From Sphingomonas sp. A2-49 (lineage in GTDB: Bacteria > Pseudomonadota > Alphaproteobacteria > Sphingomonadales > Sphingomonadaceae), in contig NZ_JAJLPA010000001.1 in the NCBI RefSeq assembly GCF_025548555.1, forward strand, positions 186,001 through 250,000: a DNA stretch of 64,000 bases, given 5' to 3'. Shown here one piece after another: positions 28,284-38,398 of this stretch (the first letter of the stretch is position 1; every line of letters begins with the position of its first letter). The position numbers and the translations under genes are program-made. A model generated the notes under the pieces. That model did not search any database. It had not been told where the DNA came from and worked only from the letters and a program-made list of their open reading frames with translations.

Positions 28284-29726
28284 TCACTCTGCCGCGTCGG
28301 GCAGTCGCAGCGCCTCGTCGCCGTAGCGCGCCATCGCCTCTACGGGCTCCACCACCGATATCTCGCGCGCGCCGGGTTCGATGTTGAGGTCGCGGAACTT
28401 GCGCGCCGACACGAGCGCGCGACTTTCGAAGCTGGAGACGAAGTTGTTGTAATTGTTCACTGCGGTGGTGAGGCCGCTGCCGACCTTGCGCAGGTCTTCG
28501 CCGGCCTTCGCCAGCCGGTCGTACAGTTCCTTGCCGAGGCTCCCGATCGCGCGCGCCTCGGTCGCAAGCTTTTCCTGCCGCCAGACCGCCGCCACCGTCC
28601 GCGCGATCGCGACGAGATTGGTCGGCGTCGCCAGCAGGACGCGCTTGTCGAACGCGAACTGCCAGATGTCGTTGTCGTGCTCGAGCGCAGCAGACAGGAA
28701 ATGTTCGCCGGGAATGAACATGATGACATAGTCGGGGGTGTCGGCGAACTGCGACCAGTAGCTCTTGGCCGACAGGCCGTTGATATGCGCGCGGATCGAC
28801 GCCGCATGGGCGGCAAGCCCGGTGCGGCGATCACCGTCGTCCACCGCACCGAACGCATCCTGATAGGCGTTGAGCGAAACCTTGGCGTCGATGATGAGCG
28901 ACTTGCCGCCGGGGATGTTGACGATCGCGTCGGGACGCAACCGCCCGCCCTCCCCGTCCGCGACGCTGACCTCCATCGCGAAATCGGTGTGTTCGGCAAG
29001 GCCGCAGCTTTCGAGGACGTTGCGCAGCTGCTGCTCGCCCCAGCGGCCGCGCGCCTTGGGCGCGTTGCGCAGCGCGTTGACCAGCTTGGCCGCCTCTCCC
29101 GACACGCGCTCCTGCCCCAGCCGCATCTGCTCGATCTGTCCCTTGAGGTCGCCGAACGCGTCGCGGCGTTCCGCCTCGACCCTGGCGACGCCCTCCTCGT
29201 AGCGCAGCAGGCGGTCGTTGACCGGCTGGAGCAGCGATTTCAGATTGGTGCCGGCGATTTCCTCGGACTGGCGGAAGCGCGCTTCGGCACGATCGAGGAA
29301 CGCCTTCTGCGCATCGGTCAGCGCCTTGTTGGCGAGGTCGTTGAACTGCGTCGCCATCAGCACCTTGGCATCGCGCATGTCGGCAAGACGCGCCTCGAAC
29401 GCCTCGTGCTGGGCGCGCATCGTGGCGAGATCGGCACGCGCGGCGTCGCGATCGGCGCGGATATGCGCCAGTTCGATGCGGAGCGTGTCGGCGGCGGCGG
29501 TGCGATCCTCATGCTGCGCACGCAGCGCGGCGAGGTCGCGAAGCGCCTCGTTGCGCTCGCGCTCGACCGCATCGCGCGTCTGGCGGACCAGATCCGCATC
29601 CGCAGCCCTGCTTTGCGCGACGGCGAGATCGGCGGCGAGCGTCCCCGCCTTGCGGCCGGCGATCAGCCAGCCGACGACGAGGCCGACGACGAGCGCCAGG
29701 ATGGCGATGATGAGCGACTGATCCAA
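28284..29726 (-). CDS. rmuC: DNA recombination protein RmuC
   Basis: The 480-residue protein has an N-terminal membrane anchor (LIIAILALVVGLVVGWLIA, about 5-23), a long coiled coil (about 30-190; many Ala/Asp/Arg heptads) and the RmuC domain (about 215-410) with a PD-(D/E)XK-like core in RLRPDAIVNIPGGKSLIIDAK. RmuC homologues limit inversions at short repeats. It is the last gene of a recR-def-rmuC minus-strand series. Confidence 0.93.
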   Translation of the reverse strand: MDQSLIIAILALVVGLVVGWLIAGRKAGTLAADLAVAQSRAADADLVRQTRDAVERERNEALRDLAALRAQHEDRTAAADTLRIELAHIRADRDAARADLATMRAQHEAFEARLADMRDAKVLMATQFNDLANKALTDAQKAFLDRAEARFRQSEEIAGTNLKSLLQPVNDRLLRYEEGVARVEAERRDAFGDLKGQIEQMRLGQERVSGEAAKLVNALRNAPKARGRWGEQQLRNVLESCGLAEHTDFAMEVSVADGEGGRLRPDAIVNIPGGKSLIIDAKVSLNAYQDAFGAVDDGDRRTGLAAHAASIRAHINGLSAKSYWSQFADTPDYVIMFIPGEHFLSAALEHDNDIWQFAFDKRVLLATPTNLVAIARTVAAVWRQEKLATEARAIGSLGKELYDRLAKAGEDLRKVGSGLTTAVNNYNNFVSSFESRALVSARKFRDLNIEPGAREISVVEPVEAMARYGDEALRLPDAAE

Positions 29727-29804
29727 ACCATTATACCCCTAGACCGGCGGGGAACATAGGTCGAACGCCGGCACCGGCGCAACGCTAAATCGGCGACCTC
29801 GGGG

Positions 29805-30326
29805 TCAGCCGCGGCGCAGCTTGTTCAGCTTCTTCATCACCATGTCGCGCTTCAGCCGGCTGATATGGTCGATGAACAGCACGCCGTTGAGGTGATCGAT
29901 CTCGTGCTGCATGCAGGTCGCGAGCAGGCCGGTAAGGTCCTCCTCGTGGGTCGCGCCCGTCTCGTCCTGCCAGCGCACGCGGCATGCGGCGGGGCGCTGG
30001 ACGTCGGCATATTGCTCGGGGATCGACAGGCAGCCTTCGTTGTAGGTGCTCGTCTCCTCGCTCACCGAGAGGATCTCGGGATTGATATAGGCTTGCGGCG
30101 CCTTGACCGGCTTGTCCTCCTCGTCGCGTCCCTCCTGCAGGTCGATGACGAGGATCCGCTCGGCGACGCCGACCTGGATCGCGGCGAGGCCGATGCCGTT
30201 GGCGGCATACATCGTGTCGATCAGGTCGGCGACGAAGGCCCGCGTCGCATCGGTGATCGCATCGACCGGGCTGGAAATGACGCGCAGGCGGGCGTCGGGG
30301 ACTTCGACGATCGGAAGGACTGACAT
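29805..30326 (-). CDS. def: Peptide deformylase
   Basis: Removes the N-formyl group from nascent proteins using Fe2+. The 173-residue enzyme has all three motifs: NGIGLAAIQVG (motif 1), EGCLSIPE (motif 2, Cys ligand) and QHEIDHLNG (motif 3, two His ligands and the catalytic Glu). The ATG at 30324-30326 starts MSVLPIVEVPD. The usual partner fmt lies close by but on the other strand beyond recR. Confidence 0.97.
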   Translation of the reverse strand: MSVLPIVEVPDARLRVISSPVDAITDATRAFVADLIDTMYAANGIGLAAIQVGVAERILVIDLQEGRDEEDKPVKAPQAYINPEILSVSEETSTYNEGCLSIPEQYADVQRPAACRVRWQDETGATHEEDLTGLLATCMQHEIDHLNGVLFIDHISRLKRDMVMKKLNKLRRG

Positions 30327-30384
30327 GGCGTGCGCGCTAGGGTTTGGCCGGGTTTGCGTCAAGTTTCGAAGGGCGAAGCCGGGT

Positions 30385-30981
30385 TCACGCCATCGGCCGC
30401 CTGGCGCGCAGCGCCTGTGCCAGCGTGCCCTCGTCGAGATAGTCGAGCTCGCCTCCCACGGGCAGGCCGTGCGCCAGCTGCGTGACCCGGACCGGGAACC
30501 GCTCGATCCGCTCCGCCAGATAATGCGCCGTCGTCTGCCCCTCCAGCGTGGCGTTCATCGCCAGCACGATCTCGTCGATCCCGCCCGCCTCGATGCGCGC
30601 GACCAGCGCGTCGATCGAAAGGTCCTCGGGGCGGATGCCCTCCAACGCGGACAGCCGGCCGCCCAGGACGTGGAACCGGCCCGGGAACAGCCGCGAGCGT
30701 TCGAGCGCCCAGAGGTCGGCGACCTCCTCGACCACGCAGAGCGATCGCGGGTCGCGCCGCGGGTCGGCGCAGATCGAACAGGGGTTGGCGGTATCGACGT
30801 TGCCGCAGGTCGCGCAGGTTTCGAGCCGTTCGTCGACCGCCTCCAGCGCCGCACGCAGGGGACCGAGCGCGGCCTCGCGCTTCTTGAGCAGGTGGAGCAC
30901 CGCGCGGCGCGCCGATCGCGGGCCGAGGCCGGGGAGACGCGACAGCGCCTGGGTCAGGGCTTCGATTTCGGGAGACGCCAT
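30385..30981 (-). CDS. recR: Recombination mediator RecR
   Basis: The 198-residue protein has a helix-hairpin-helix ([11 protein letters not shown], about 16-26), a four-Cys zinc finger ([16 protein letters not shown], about 56-71), a Toprim domain ([14 protein letters not shown] onward) and a C-terminal [12 protein letters not shown] region. With RecO and RecF it loads RecA on gapped DNA. The ATG at 30979-30981 is 54 bases from the divergent fmt start. Confidence 0.96.
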   Translation of the reverse strand: MASPEIEALTQALSRLPGLGPRSARRAVLHLLKKREAALGPLRAALEAVDERLETCATCGNVDTANPCSICADPRRDPRSLCVVEEVADLWALERSRLFPGRFHVLGGRLSALEGIRPEDLSIDALVARIEAGGIDEIVLAMNATLEGQTTAHYLAERIERFPVRVTQLAHGLPVGGELDYLDEGTLAQALRARRPMA

Positions 30982-31035
30982 GACGGGAACAGATAGGGGG
31001 TTGCGCGCCCGGCCGCCAGCGCGTTGAAGGCGGCG

Positions 31036-31947
31036 ATGCGGATCATCTTCATGGGAACTCCCGACTTCGCCGTGCCGACGCTGGAGGCGCTGGTGGCGGC
31101 CGGGCACGATGTCGTCGCGGCGTACAGCCAGCCGCCGCGGCCGGGCGGCCGACGCGGGCGCGAAACCGTCCCCTCGCCCGTACAGCAGCGCGCCGAGGCA
31201 TTGGGGATCGCGGTCCGCCATCCGGTGAGCCTGAAGGACGTCGATGCGCAGGCCGCCTTCGCGACGCTCGGCGCGGAGGTCGCGGTGGTCGCCGCCTACG
31301 GGCTTATCCTGCCTCGGGCGGTGCTCGATGCGCCGGTGCACGGCTGCCTCAACGTCCATGGTTCACTGTTGCCGCGCTGGCGCGGCGCGGCGCCGGTGCA
31401 GCGCGCGATCCTCGCCGGCGATGCGGAAACCGGGGTCGGCATCATGCAGATGGAAGCGGGGCTCGACACCGGCCCGGTGCGTCTCGAAGGGCGGGTCGCG
31501 ATCGGGCGCAAGACCGCGGGCGCGCTCACCGCGGAGATCGCCGCGCTGGGTGCGCGGCTGATGGTCGAGGTGCTGGGCGACCTGCCCGCGCACCCGCCGG
31601 TCGCGCAGATCGCGGATCGCGTGACCTATGCGAACAAGATCGACAAGGCGGAGGCGCGGATCGACTTCACGCGCAGCGCGGTGGAGGTCGAGCGGCTGGT
31701 CCGCGCGATGAACCCGGCGCCGGGCGCCTGGTTCGAGGTGGCGGGCGAACGGGTGAAGCTGCTCGCCGCGGACGTCCTGCCCTTCACCTTTCCGGGGGGC
31801 GAGGGCACGACGGTCGACGACGCGCTGACGATCGCGTGCGGCGACGGCGCGATCCGCCCGACGCTGGTGCAGCGTGCGGGACGTGGCGTGACGACAGCGG
31901 CCGAACTGCTGCGCGGCTTTCCGGTGGCGACGGGCGTGCAGCTTTGA
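31036..31947 (+). CDS. fmt: Methionyl-tRNA formyltransferase
   Basis: Formylates the initiator Met-tRNA with 10-formyl-THF. The 303-residue protein opens [17 protein letters not shown] and has the active site [17 protein letters not shown] (Asn, His) and GLDTGPV (Asp). A C-terminal OB-like domain starts near 205. The ATG at 31036 lies five bases after GAAGG; a TTG at 31024 would add four residues. The stop overlaps the truA start (TTGA). Confidence 0.96.
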   Translation: MRIIFMGTPDFAVPTLEALVAAGHDVVAAYSQPPRPGGRRGRETVPSPVQQRAEALGIAVRHPVSLKDVDAQAAFATLGAEVAVVAAYGLILPRAVLDAPVHGCLNVHGSLLPRWRGAAPVQRAILAGDAETGVGIMQMEAGLDTGPVRLEGRVAIGRKTAGALTAEIAALGARLMVEVLGDLPAHPPVAQIADRVTYANKIDKAEARIDFTRSAVEVERLVRAMNPAPGAWFEVAGERVKLLAADVLPFTFPGGEGTTVDDALTIACGDGAIRPTLVQRAGRGVTTAAELLRGFPVATGVQL

Positions 31948-32681
31948 CGCGCTACGCGCTCACGATCGAATATGACGGCCGGCCGTTCATGGGCTGGCAG
32001 CGCCAGAAGCACGGCCCGAGCGTGCAGGCGGCGTTGGAAGAGGCGGTGTTTGCGGTGACCGGCGAGCGGACCGCGGTGCACGCCGCCGGGCGGACCGATG
32101 CGGGGGTGCACGGGCTCGGGATGCGCGCGCACGTCGATATCGACAAGGCGATCGCGCCGTTTCGCCTGATGGAAGCGCTCAACGCGCGCGTGCGGCCGGC
32201 ACCGGTCGCGGTGCTGGACTGCGTCGCGGTGGCGGACGACTGGCATGCGCGCTTCTCGTGCCTCGGCCGATCCTACGAATACCGGATCGTCAACCGCCGC
32301 GCGCCGTTGACCTGGGAAGCGGGGCTGGCGTGGCAGGTGCCGCAGGTGCTCGACACCGGGGCGATGGCGGCGGCGGCGGCGGTGCTGGTCGGCCGTCATG
32401 ACTTCACCACGTTCCGCTCGGCGCATTGCCAGGCGGATTCGCCGGTGCGGACGCTCGACGTGCTGTCGGTGGAGCGGAGCGGCGACCGCATCGCGATCCG
32501 CGCGGCGGCGCGGTCGTTCCTGCACCATCAGGTGCGCTCGATGGTCGGATGTCTCGCGCTGGTCGGCATGGGGCGGTGGTCCGTCGACGATGTCGCCGCG
32601 GCGCTGGGGGCACGGGATCGCGCGCGGCTGGGGCTCAATGCACCGCCCGACGGACTGTTCTTCGTGACCGCCGTCTACTGA
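31944..32681 (+). CDS. truA: tRNA pseudouridine(38-40) synthase TruA
   Basis: Isomerises uridines 38-40 in the tRNA anticodon stem-loop. The 245-residue protein begins [19 protein letters not shown], carries the catalytic Asp in [11 protein letters not shown] (about D52), and shows later motifs GRSYEYRI and [12 protein letters not shown]. The TTG at 31944 overlaps the fmt stop, giving coupled translation; no ATG fits the family start. Confidence 0.95.
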   Translation: MTRYALTIEYDGRPFMGWQRQKHGPSVQAALEEAVFAVTGERTAVHAAGRTDAGVHGLGMRAHVDIDKAIAPFRLMEALNARVRPAPVAVLDCVAVADDWHARFSCLGRSYEYRIVNRRAPLTWEAGLAWQVPQVLDTGAMAAAAAVLVGRHDFTTFRSAHCQADSPVRTLDVLSVERSGDRIAIRAAARSFLHHQVRSMVGCLALVGMGRWSVDDVAAALGARDRARLGLNAPPDGLFFVTAVY

Positions 32682-32790
32682 CGCATAAGGCCGTGGTGCG
32701 GCTGCCGTGGGGGTGCAGCGACCGGAGAGACGAGACGCCGTTACGAACGCAGCCGCGTGGTCGAACCCGTTCGCGTTTCCGCGCGCGATC

Positions 32791-33978
32791 CTACCGCACG
32801 AAGCGCGCCGCCAGCTCGACATGGGTGGACCAGCGGAACTGGCCGACCGGCTGGATCCAGTCGATCCGCCAGCCGCCATCGATCAGCAGCCTCGCGTCGC
32901 GCGCGAAGCTCGACGGGTTGCACGAGACATAGCCGATGACCTTCGAGCGGCAGGCGGCGAGCGCGTCGGCCTGATCGCGGGCGCCGGCGCGGGGCGGATC
33001 TATGACGATCGCATCGAAGCGGTCCAGTTCGGCGACGGTCAGCGGGCGGCGGTAGAGGTCGCGATGCTCGGTGAACACCTGCAATTGGCGGCTGCCCGCC
33101 GCGGCCTTGAGCGCATAGATCGCGTCGCGGCCGCCCTCCGCCGCATAGACGCGGCCGGGCAGTGCCAGCGTGAAGGTGCCGAGGCCGGCGAACAGGTCCG
33201 CGATCGTGCCCGCACCCCGGGTGGCCTCGCGCATCGCGGCGACGAGCGCATCCTCGCCCTCCTGCGTCGCCTGCAGGAACGATGCCGGCGGCAGCGGCAC
33301 CGGGTGCCCGCCCAGCGTGATCGTCACCGGCCGGGGCTCCCAGCGCGTTTCGGGCCCGTCGCCGCTGTCGAGCGTGAAGCGGGCGATGCCGTGGCGTTCG
33401 CAAAAGCCGGTGATCGCCTCCGCCGCCACGAGCCCGTCGGCCGTCAGGTTGGTGACCATCACGTCCGGCCCCTGATCCGACAGCGTCAGGTGGACGTCGC
33501 CGCGGCGCCTGAAGCCGAGCTTCTGGAGCAGCGTCTGCAATGGCGCGACGACGGCGAACAGCGCGGGTACCAGGACGTGGCATTCGCGCATGTCGACGAT
33601 GTCGTGACTCTTTTCCGCGGTGAAGCCCAACGTGACGCGCCCGCCCTTCCCCTCCGCATGCAGCGTCGCGCGACGGCGCGTCCGCGGCGGCGAGACGAGC
33701 GGCGCGCGCAGCGGCGCGGCGAGGTCCTGTGCGTCGAGGGCGCTGGCGACGCGGTCTGTGACGAACGCGGCATAGGCCTCGTCGTCGAGATGCTGGAGCT
33801 GGCAGCCGCCGCATTCGGGAAAGTGACGGCACGGCGCGACCTGATGATGCGGGCCATGGGTGAGCGTGCCGTCGGCGTCGAGGGTGTCGCCGGGCGCGGC
33901 GAAGGCGGCATGGCGGCCATCGCCGGTGACGCCATCGCCGCGGGCGGCGACGCGCAGGATCGTGTTTTCGGAAGTCAT
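32791..33978 (-). CDS. TrmA/RumA-family RNA m5U methyltransferase
   Basis: The 395-residue protein has an N-terminal TRAM-like region, a Cys cluster for an Fe-S centre (CRHFPECGGCQ with a fourth Cys in MRECHV), SAM motif I IADLFAGLGTF and catalytic motifs IDPPRAGARDQ and GYVSCNPSSFARD with the nucleophilic Cys. It methylates uridine C5 in rRNA or tRNA; RlmD-like is possible but not certain. The ATG at 33976-33978 overlaps the stop of the NAD(P)HX repair gene by four bases. Confidence 0.9.
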   Translation of the reverse strand: MTSENTILRVAARGDGVTGDGRHAAFAAPGDTLDADGTLTHGPHHQVAPCRHFPECGGCQLQHLDDEAYAAFVTDRVASALDAQDLAAPLRAPLVSPPRTRRRATLHAEGKGGRVTLGFTAEKSHDIVDMRECHVLVPALFAVVAPLQTLLQKLGFRRRGDVHLTLSDQGPDVMVTNLTADGLVAAEAITGFCERHGIARFTLDSGDGPETRWEPRPVTITLGGHPVPLPPASFLQATQEGEDALVAAMREATRGAGTIADLFAGLGTFTLALPGRVYAAEGGRDAIYALKAAAGSRQLQVFTEHRDLYRRPLTVAELDRFDAIVIDPPRAGARDQADALAACRSKVIGYVSCNPSSFARDARLLIDGGWRIDWIQPVGQFRWSTHVELAARFVR

Positions 33979-35360
33979 GCGCCGGCTCTGGCCGGGGTCA
34001 GCGCATTTGCCAAGTCGTCGGCGACGAAGCTGCGTCCGGCGAGCCGTGCCGCCCGCGCGTGCAGCCAGACGCCCGCGTTCGCCGCGGCGAACGGATCGCT
34101 GCCGGGATGCGCCAGCTGCGCCGCGATCGCGCCGGCGAGGACGTCGCCGGTGCCTGCCGTCGACAGCCACGGATTGCCGCCGGGATGCACCGACGTGCGG
34201 ATGGCGTCGGCGACGATCGTGGTCGCTCCCTTCAGCACCACCACCGCGCCCGTGCGCACCGCCGCGGCGCGCGCGCGGTCCAGCGGCGATCCGGCCGACG
34301 CCCCGAACAGCGCGGCGAATTCGCCCGCGTGCGGGGTGAGGATGACGGGATGGCGTCGCCGCAGCGCATCGGCGTCGATCAGGTGGAGCGCATCGCCGTC
34401 GATGACCATCGGGTGCGTATCCGCCTCGATCAGCGCCTGCACGCGAGCGCGGGCGACGGCGTCGCGGCCGAGGCCGGGTCCGATCAGGATCGCCCCGATC
34501 CGCGGGTCGGCCAGCGCCGCAGGATCGAACGCGCGATGCACGATCGCATCGGGTCCACCCCGTCCGCTGCCGCCGTAGAGCGCGACATAGCCGGCGCCGC
34601 TGCGCAGTGCGGCGACCGCGGCTAGCCGCGCGGCCCCCTCCATCGCGCCGGTAACGACGGCGACCATGCCGCGACTGTACTTGTGCGACTCCGCGCCGGG
34701 CTCGGGTAGCTGCGGGCGCTGCGCGACGGCGACCGCCCCCGGACAGGCAAGGCCGAGGTCGACCAGCCGCACCGCGCCGCAGGCCGCCGCCGCAGGATAC
34801 AGGACATGCGCGGGCTTGAGGGCGCCGAGCGCCAGCGTCAGCGTCGCCGGCCGCCGGCGTGCCCAGCCGGGCGCCGCCGCGGTGTCGGCCTGCGTTCCGC
34901 TCGGCAGGTCGGCGGCGACGACGATACCCGCCGCCAGCGCCAGCCGTTCGAGGCCGGCGTCGACCTCGCCGGACAGCGGCCAGTCGACCCCGGTGCCGAA
35001 CAGGCAGTCGAGCATCACCGGCGCGGGCGGGGCCTCCGCGAAGGGCGCCACCGGCCCGCTCCAGCGTACGCGCGCGCGCCGCGCGGCATCGGTGCGCGGC
35101 GCACCGCTCGCGGCGACGCGGACGCGATGGCCGGCGGCCTGCAATATCGCCGCCGCGACATAGCCGTCACCGCCGTTGTTGCCCGGCCCGCAGACGACGA
35201 GCACCTCCGCTCCGGCCGTCAGGCGGCGCACGGCCGCGGCGAGACCCTGTCCCGCGCGTGCCATCAGCGCATCGACCGTCGCACCTCCGGCGATCGCCGC
35301 ATCCTCGGCGGCGCGCATAGCCGCGGTGGTCAGGATCGCGCGGCCCTCGATGCCGATCAT
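33975..35360 (-). CDS. Bifunctional NAD(P)H-hydrate epimerase / dehydratase
   Basis: Repairs damaged NAD(P)HX. Residues about 1-205 are the YjeF-N epimerase (GPGNNGGDGYVAAA near 58-71, DCLFGTGVDWPLSG), and about 215-461 are the YjeF-C dehydratase with ILTPHAGEFAALFG and STAGTGDVLAGAIAAQL. The 461-residue fused form is the common bacterial one (E. coli Nnr). The start overlaps the stop of the lipoprotein gene and the stop overlaps the RNA methyltransferase, so all are in one mRNA. Confidence 0.94.
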   Translation of the reverse strand: MIGIEGRAILTTAAMRAAEDAAIAGGATVDALMARAGQGLAAAVRRLTAGAEVLVVCGPGNNGGDGYVAAAILQAAGHRVRVAASGAPRTDAARRARVRWSGPVAPFAEAPPAPVMLDCLFGTGVDWPLSGEVDAGLERLALAAGIVVAADLPSGTQADTAAAPGWARRRPATLTLALGALKPAHVLYPAAAACGAVRLVDLGLACPGAVAVAQRPQLPEPGAESHKYSRGMVAVVTGAMEGAARLAAVAALRSGAGYVALYGGSGRGGPDAIVHRAFDPAALADPRIGAILIGPGLGRDAVARARVQALIEADTHPMVIDGDALHLIDADALRRRHPVILTPHAGEFAALFGASAGSPLDRARAAAVRTGAVVVLKGATTIVADAIRTSVHPGGNPWLSTAGTGDVLAGAIAAQLAHPGSDPFAAANAGVWLHARAARLAGRSFVADDLANALTPARAGA

Positions 35361-35725
35361 CGCGCTGCGCCGATCGTGGCGGGCAGGCGATAGCGGTCGC
35401 CGCCGATCGCGACTTCGATGGACGTTCGGTCCCGCACGGCGACCCGCGCCGGCTCGGCGCCATCCGCGGCGACGACGCCGCGGCCGTCGTGCGTCACGCG
35501 CAAGCGGTGAAAGCCCCCGTCGGGATTGCGGACGGTCAGGATCAGGCCGTCGGCATCGTGGCAGCGTTCGACGGTGCAGCCCTCACGGAGCGGCGCCGCG
35601 CCGCGGGCGCAGGCGAGCGGTTCGCCCGCGAGGACGGTCGCGGCGGTCGCACCCGCATCGCGATCGCCACACGCGGCGAGGAGCAGCATCGCCCCCGCCG
35701 CGTATCGCGGATCAGATATCGGCAT
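35357..35725 (-). CDS. Small putative lipoprotein of unknown function
   Basis: A 122-residue protein with a short hydrophobic N-terminus ending in the lipobox-like LLLAACGD (Cys about residue 19), so probably lipid-anchored. Three further Cys residues occur ([17 protein letters not shown]). The C-terminal half is beta-rich ([20 protein letters not shown]). No family was recognised. It overlaps ilvD by 14 bases and the downstream gene by three or four, which supports it being real. Confidence 0.65.
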   Translation of the reverse strand: MPISDPRYAAGAMLLLAACGDRDAGATAATVLAGEPLACARGAAPLREGCTVERCHDADGLILTVRNPDGGFHRLRVTHDGRGVVAADGAEPARVAVRDRTSIEVAIGGDRYRLPATIGAAR

Positions 35726-37430
35726 AGACGTGGGTTTCGGCCTTCGCGCCGGGGTGCGTCACGGCGCCCTGCCACGCCGGACCGACGGTCTGCGCATAGC
35801 GCCACAAGGCGCCCGACCCGTAGTCGGTGACGCGGGGGCGCCATGCCGCGCGGCGGTCGGCGAGCGTCGCCTCGTCGACCAGCAGGTCGATCGTCCCCGC
35901 CTCCGCATCGATGCGGATCGGATCGCCGTCCGAGACCAGCGCGATCGGGCCGCCCTCCGCCGCCTCAGGCCCGACGTGGCCGATGCAGAAGCCGCGCGTT
36001 GCGCCCGAAAAGCGGCCATCGGTGATGAGCGCGACCTTTTCGCCCATGCCGAGGCCATAGAGCGCCGCGGTGGTCGACAGCATCTCGCGCATCCCCGGCC
36101 CGCCCCTGGGGCCTTCGTAGCGGATCACCAGCACCTCGCCCTCGTTGATCGCCCGTGCCTCGACCGCGGCGAAGCAATCCTCCTCGCAATCGAAGACGCG
36201 CGCCGGCCCTTCGAACTGGAGGCGGTGCATGCCCGCCACCTTGACGATCGCACCATCCGGGGCGAGCGAGCCGCGCAGGCCGACGACACCGCCGGTCGGG
36301 CTGAGCGGCGTCGCCACGTCGTAGATGACCTTCTGGTCCGGATTCCACGTCACCTGGTCGATATTCTCCGCCAGCGTCCGGCCGGTGACGGTCATGCAGT
36401 CGCCATCGAGCAGACCGCCCGCCAGCATCGTCTTCATCAGCATGTAGACGCCGCCCGCCTCGTACATGTCCTTGGCCACGTAGCGGCCGCCGGGCTTCAG
36501 GTCGGCGATGTACGGCGTCGACCTGAACGCCTCTGCGACGTCGAACAGGTCGAAATCGATCCCCGCCTCGCTCGCCATCGCGGGCAGGTGGAGCGCGGCA
36601 TTGGTCGATCCGCCGGTGGCGGCGACGACCCGCGCGGCGTTGACGAAGGCGGCGCGGGTGCAGATGTCGCGCGGGCGCAGCTGGCGACCGACCAGTTCCA
36701 TCACCTGCGCACCCGCGGCGACTGCAATCTGCTCGCGCGTGCTGTACGGCGCGGGCACCATGTTGCTGTTGGGCAGGCTGAGCCCGATCGCCTCGCCGAC
36801 GCAGGCCATGGTGTTCGCGGTGAACTGGCCGCCGCAGGCGCCGTGGCCGGGACAGGCGACCTTTTCGAGTTCGTGCACTTCCGACAACGGGCATGCACCC
36901 GCGGCATATTTGCCGACGACCTCGAACACGTCGACGACCGTCACGTCGCGATTCTGGAAGCGGCCGGGCAGGATCGATCCGCCATAGACGAAGATCGAGG
37001 GTATATTGAGCCGCAGCATGGCCATCATCATGCCGGGCAGCGACTTGTCGCAGCCCGCGAAGCCGACGAGCGCGTCGTAGCAATGGCCGCGGACCGACAG
37101 CTCGACCGAATCGGCGATCACCTCGCGGCTGACCAGCGATGCCTTCATGCCCTGATGGCCCATCGCGATGCCATCGGTCACGGTGATGGTGTTGAAGCGG
37201 CGCGGCATGCCGCCACCCTGGATCACCCCGGCCTGTGCCGCGTCCGCCTGGCCGTCAAGCGTGGTGTTGCACGGCGCCGAATTGTTGCCCGCGCTGGCGA
37301 GCGCGACGAAGGGCTTGGCGATATCCTCCTCGCCGATGCCCATGGCGTAATAATAGCTGCGGTGCGGGGCGCGCTCGGGGCCGACCGAGACGTGGCGGCT
37401 CGGCAGGCGGGTCTTGTCGAACTGGGTCAT
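35712..37430 (-). CDS. ilvD: Dihydroxy-acid dehydratase
   Basis: Third enzyme of valine/isoleucine synthesis. The 572-residue protein has the three Fe-S ligand motifs: [20 protein letters not shown] and [15 protein letters not shown], plus the metal Asp/Lys region and C-terminal [21 protein letters not shown]. The related sugar-acid dehydratases share the fold, but the IlvD-type cluster motifs and the ATG start [14 protein letters not shown] favour IlvD. It heads the overlapping ilvD-lipoprotein-nnr-methyltransferase run. Confidence 0.93.
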   Translation of the reverse strand: MTQFDKTRLPSRHVSVGPERAPHRSYYYAMGIGEEDIAKPFVALASAGNNSAPCNTTLDGQADAAQAGVIQGGGMPRRFNTITVTDGIAMGHQGMKASLVSREVIADSVELSVRGHCYDALVGFAGCDKSLPGMMMAMLRLNIPSIFVYGGSILPGRFQNRDVTVVDVFEVVGKYAAGACPLSEVHELEKVACPGHGACGGQFTANTMACVGEAIGLSLPNSNMVPAPYSTREQIAVAAGAQVMELVGRQLRPRDICTRAAFVNAARVVAATGGSTNAALHLPAMASEAGIDFDLFDVAEAFRSTPYIADLKPGGRYVAKDMYEAGGVYMLMKTMLAGGLLDGDCMTVTGRTLAENIDQVTWNPDQKVIYDVATPLSPTGGVVGLRGSLAPDGAIVKVAGMHRLQFEGPARVFDCEEDCFAAVEARAINEGEVLVIRYEGPRGGPGMREMLSTTAALYGLGMGEKVALITDGRFSGATRGFCIGHVGPEAAEGGPIALVSDGDPIRIDAEAGTIDLLVDEATLADRRAAWRPRVTDYGSGALWRYAQTVGPAWQGAVTHPGAKAETHVYADI

Positions 37431-37473
37431 GGCGATGCCCTATGTCGTCAAACGCCCCGCCGACGCAAGCATG

Positions 37474-38388
37474 TTACGCGTAATACCGGATGCGTGCGCG
37501 TCGCAGGATGCGATCCTCCAGCGAGAAGTAGAGCGAGATCATGCCGTCCTCGACGACGGTCGACGCCGCGAAGGCGATATCGGTCTTGCTCCGATCCTCG
37601 GGCGGCGGCGGCAGGATCAGCGGTTCCAGCCCACGGCCCGTGACGGTGGCGAATCGCGCATCGAAGCTGATCCAGCCGATCCGCCAGCGCGCATCGAGCG
37701 TCGCCCCATTGTAGAACATAACCGGGTCGGCGCCGGGCAGGCAGCAGATCGGGCCGGTCGACAGGTGCCAATTGTCCCAGGAATCACCGCGGATCGGGAA
37801 TGGGTCGGCCAGCGCCGTCCACGGGTCGCCAAGCGTCGCGGCGCGTGCGACGCCGACGCGGGATGCGCCGACGCCATGATCCTCCGCGGCGGCATATTCG
37901 TAGAACAGGCGCCAGTCGCCCGCGGGGGTGCGGGCGAAGGTCGCTTCCTTGATATTGCCCTCGCCTTCCGGTGCCGCGAGTTCGACCCGGCGCTTGACCA
38001 GCGCATCGAGCGACGGGCCGGTGGCGGAGATCATGACGCCGCGCGAGCGGGCGGCGTCGACGCCCGTGTAATAGACCACGTAGCTGCCGTCGTCGGCGCG
38101 CAGCACGGTCGGGTCCTCGCATCCGCCAGCATCCGCGTCGGCGGGATCGGTGCCGGGCGCGATCGCAAGTCGCTGGTCGAGCGTGAAGGCCAGCCCGTCG
38201 TCGCTCCAGCCGCTGGCGATCAGCCCGGTCGGGTCGCGGGGTCCCATCGGGTCGGGAACGCCGCGCACCAGCATGCGGTAACGGTCGCCCTCGCGCCACA
38301 CGAAGGGGCTCATCAGGTCCATGCCGTCGAGCGGCGAGCCCGGCGCGATGGTGACGGTGTCGAGCTGTTCGACGGCATAGGTCGGCAT
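37474..38388 (-). CDS. GH130-like beta-propeller glycosidase/phosphorylase family protein
   Basis: The 304-residue protein shows repeated blade-like segments typical of five-bladed propellers: SPFVWREGDRYRMLVRG, GGCEDPTVLRADDGSYVVYY, NIKEATFARTPAGDWRLFYE and DNWHLSTGPICCLPGADPVM. The EDP motif and spacing resemble GH130 mannoside phosphorylases and hydrolases. No signal peptide is seen, suggesting cytosolic action. It is 10 bases downstream of the SDR dehydrogenase gene, so the pair may handle a sugar derivative. Substrate unknown; GH43/GH32-like folds are alternatives. Confidence 0.65.
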   Translation of the reverse strand: MPTYAVEQLDTVTIAPGSPLDGMDLMSPFVWREGDRYRMLVRGVPDPMGPRDPTGLIASGWSDDGLAFTLDQRLAIAPGTDPADADAGGCEDPTVLRADDGSYVVYYTGVDAARSRGVMISATGPSLDALVKRRVELAAPEGEGNIKEATFARTPAGDWRLFYEYAAAEDHGVGASRVGVARAATLGDPWTALADPFPIRGDSWDNWHLSTGPICCLPGADPVMFYNGATLDARWRIGWISFDARFATVTGRGLEPLILPPPPEDRSKTDIAFAASTVVEDGMISLYFSLEDRILRRARIRYYA

Positions 38389-38398
38389 CAGGCGTTCC

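Noticed and set aside
27936-29759. 607-codon plus-strand frame opposite rmuC
   Set aside because: Antisense shadow; rmuC has a membrane anchor, coiled coil and catalytic motif.
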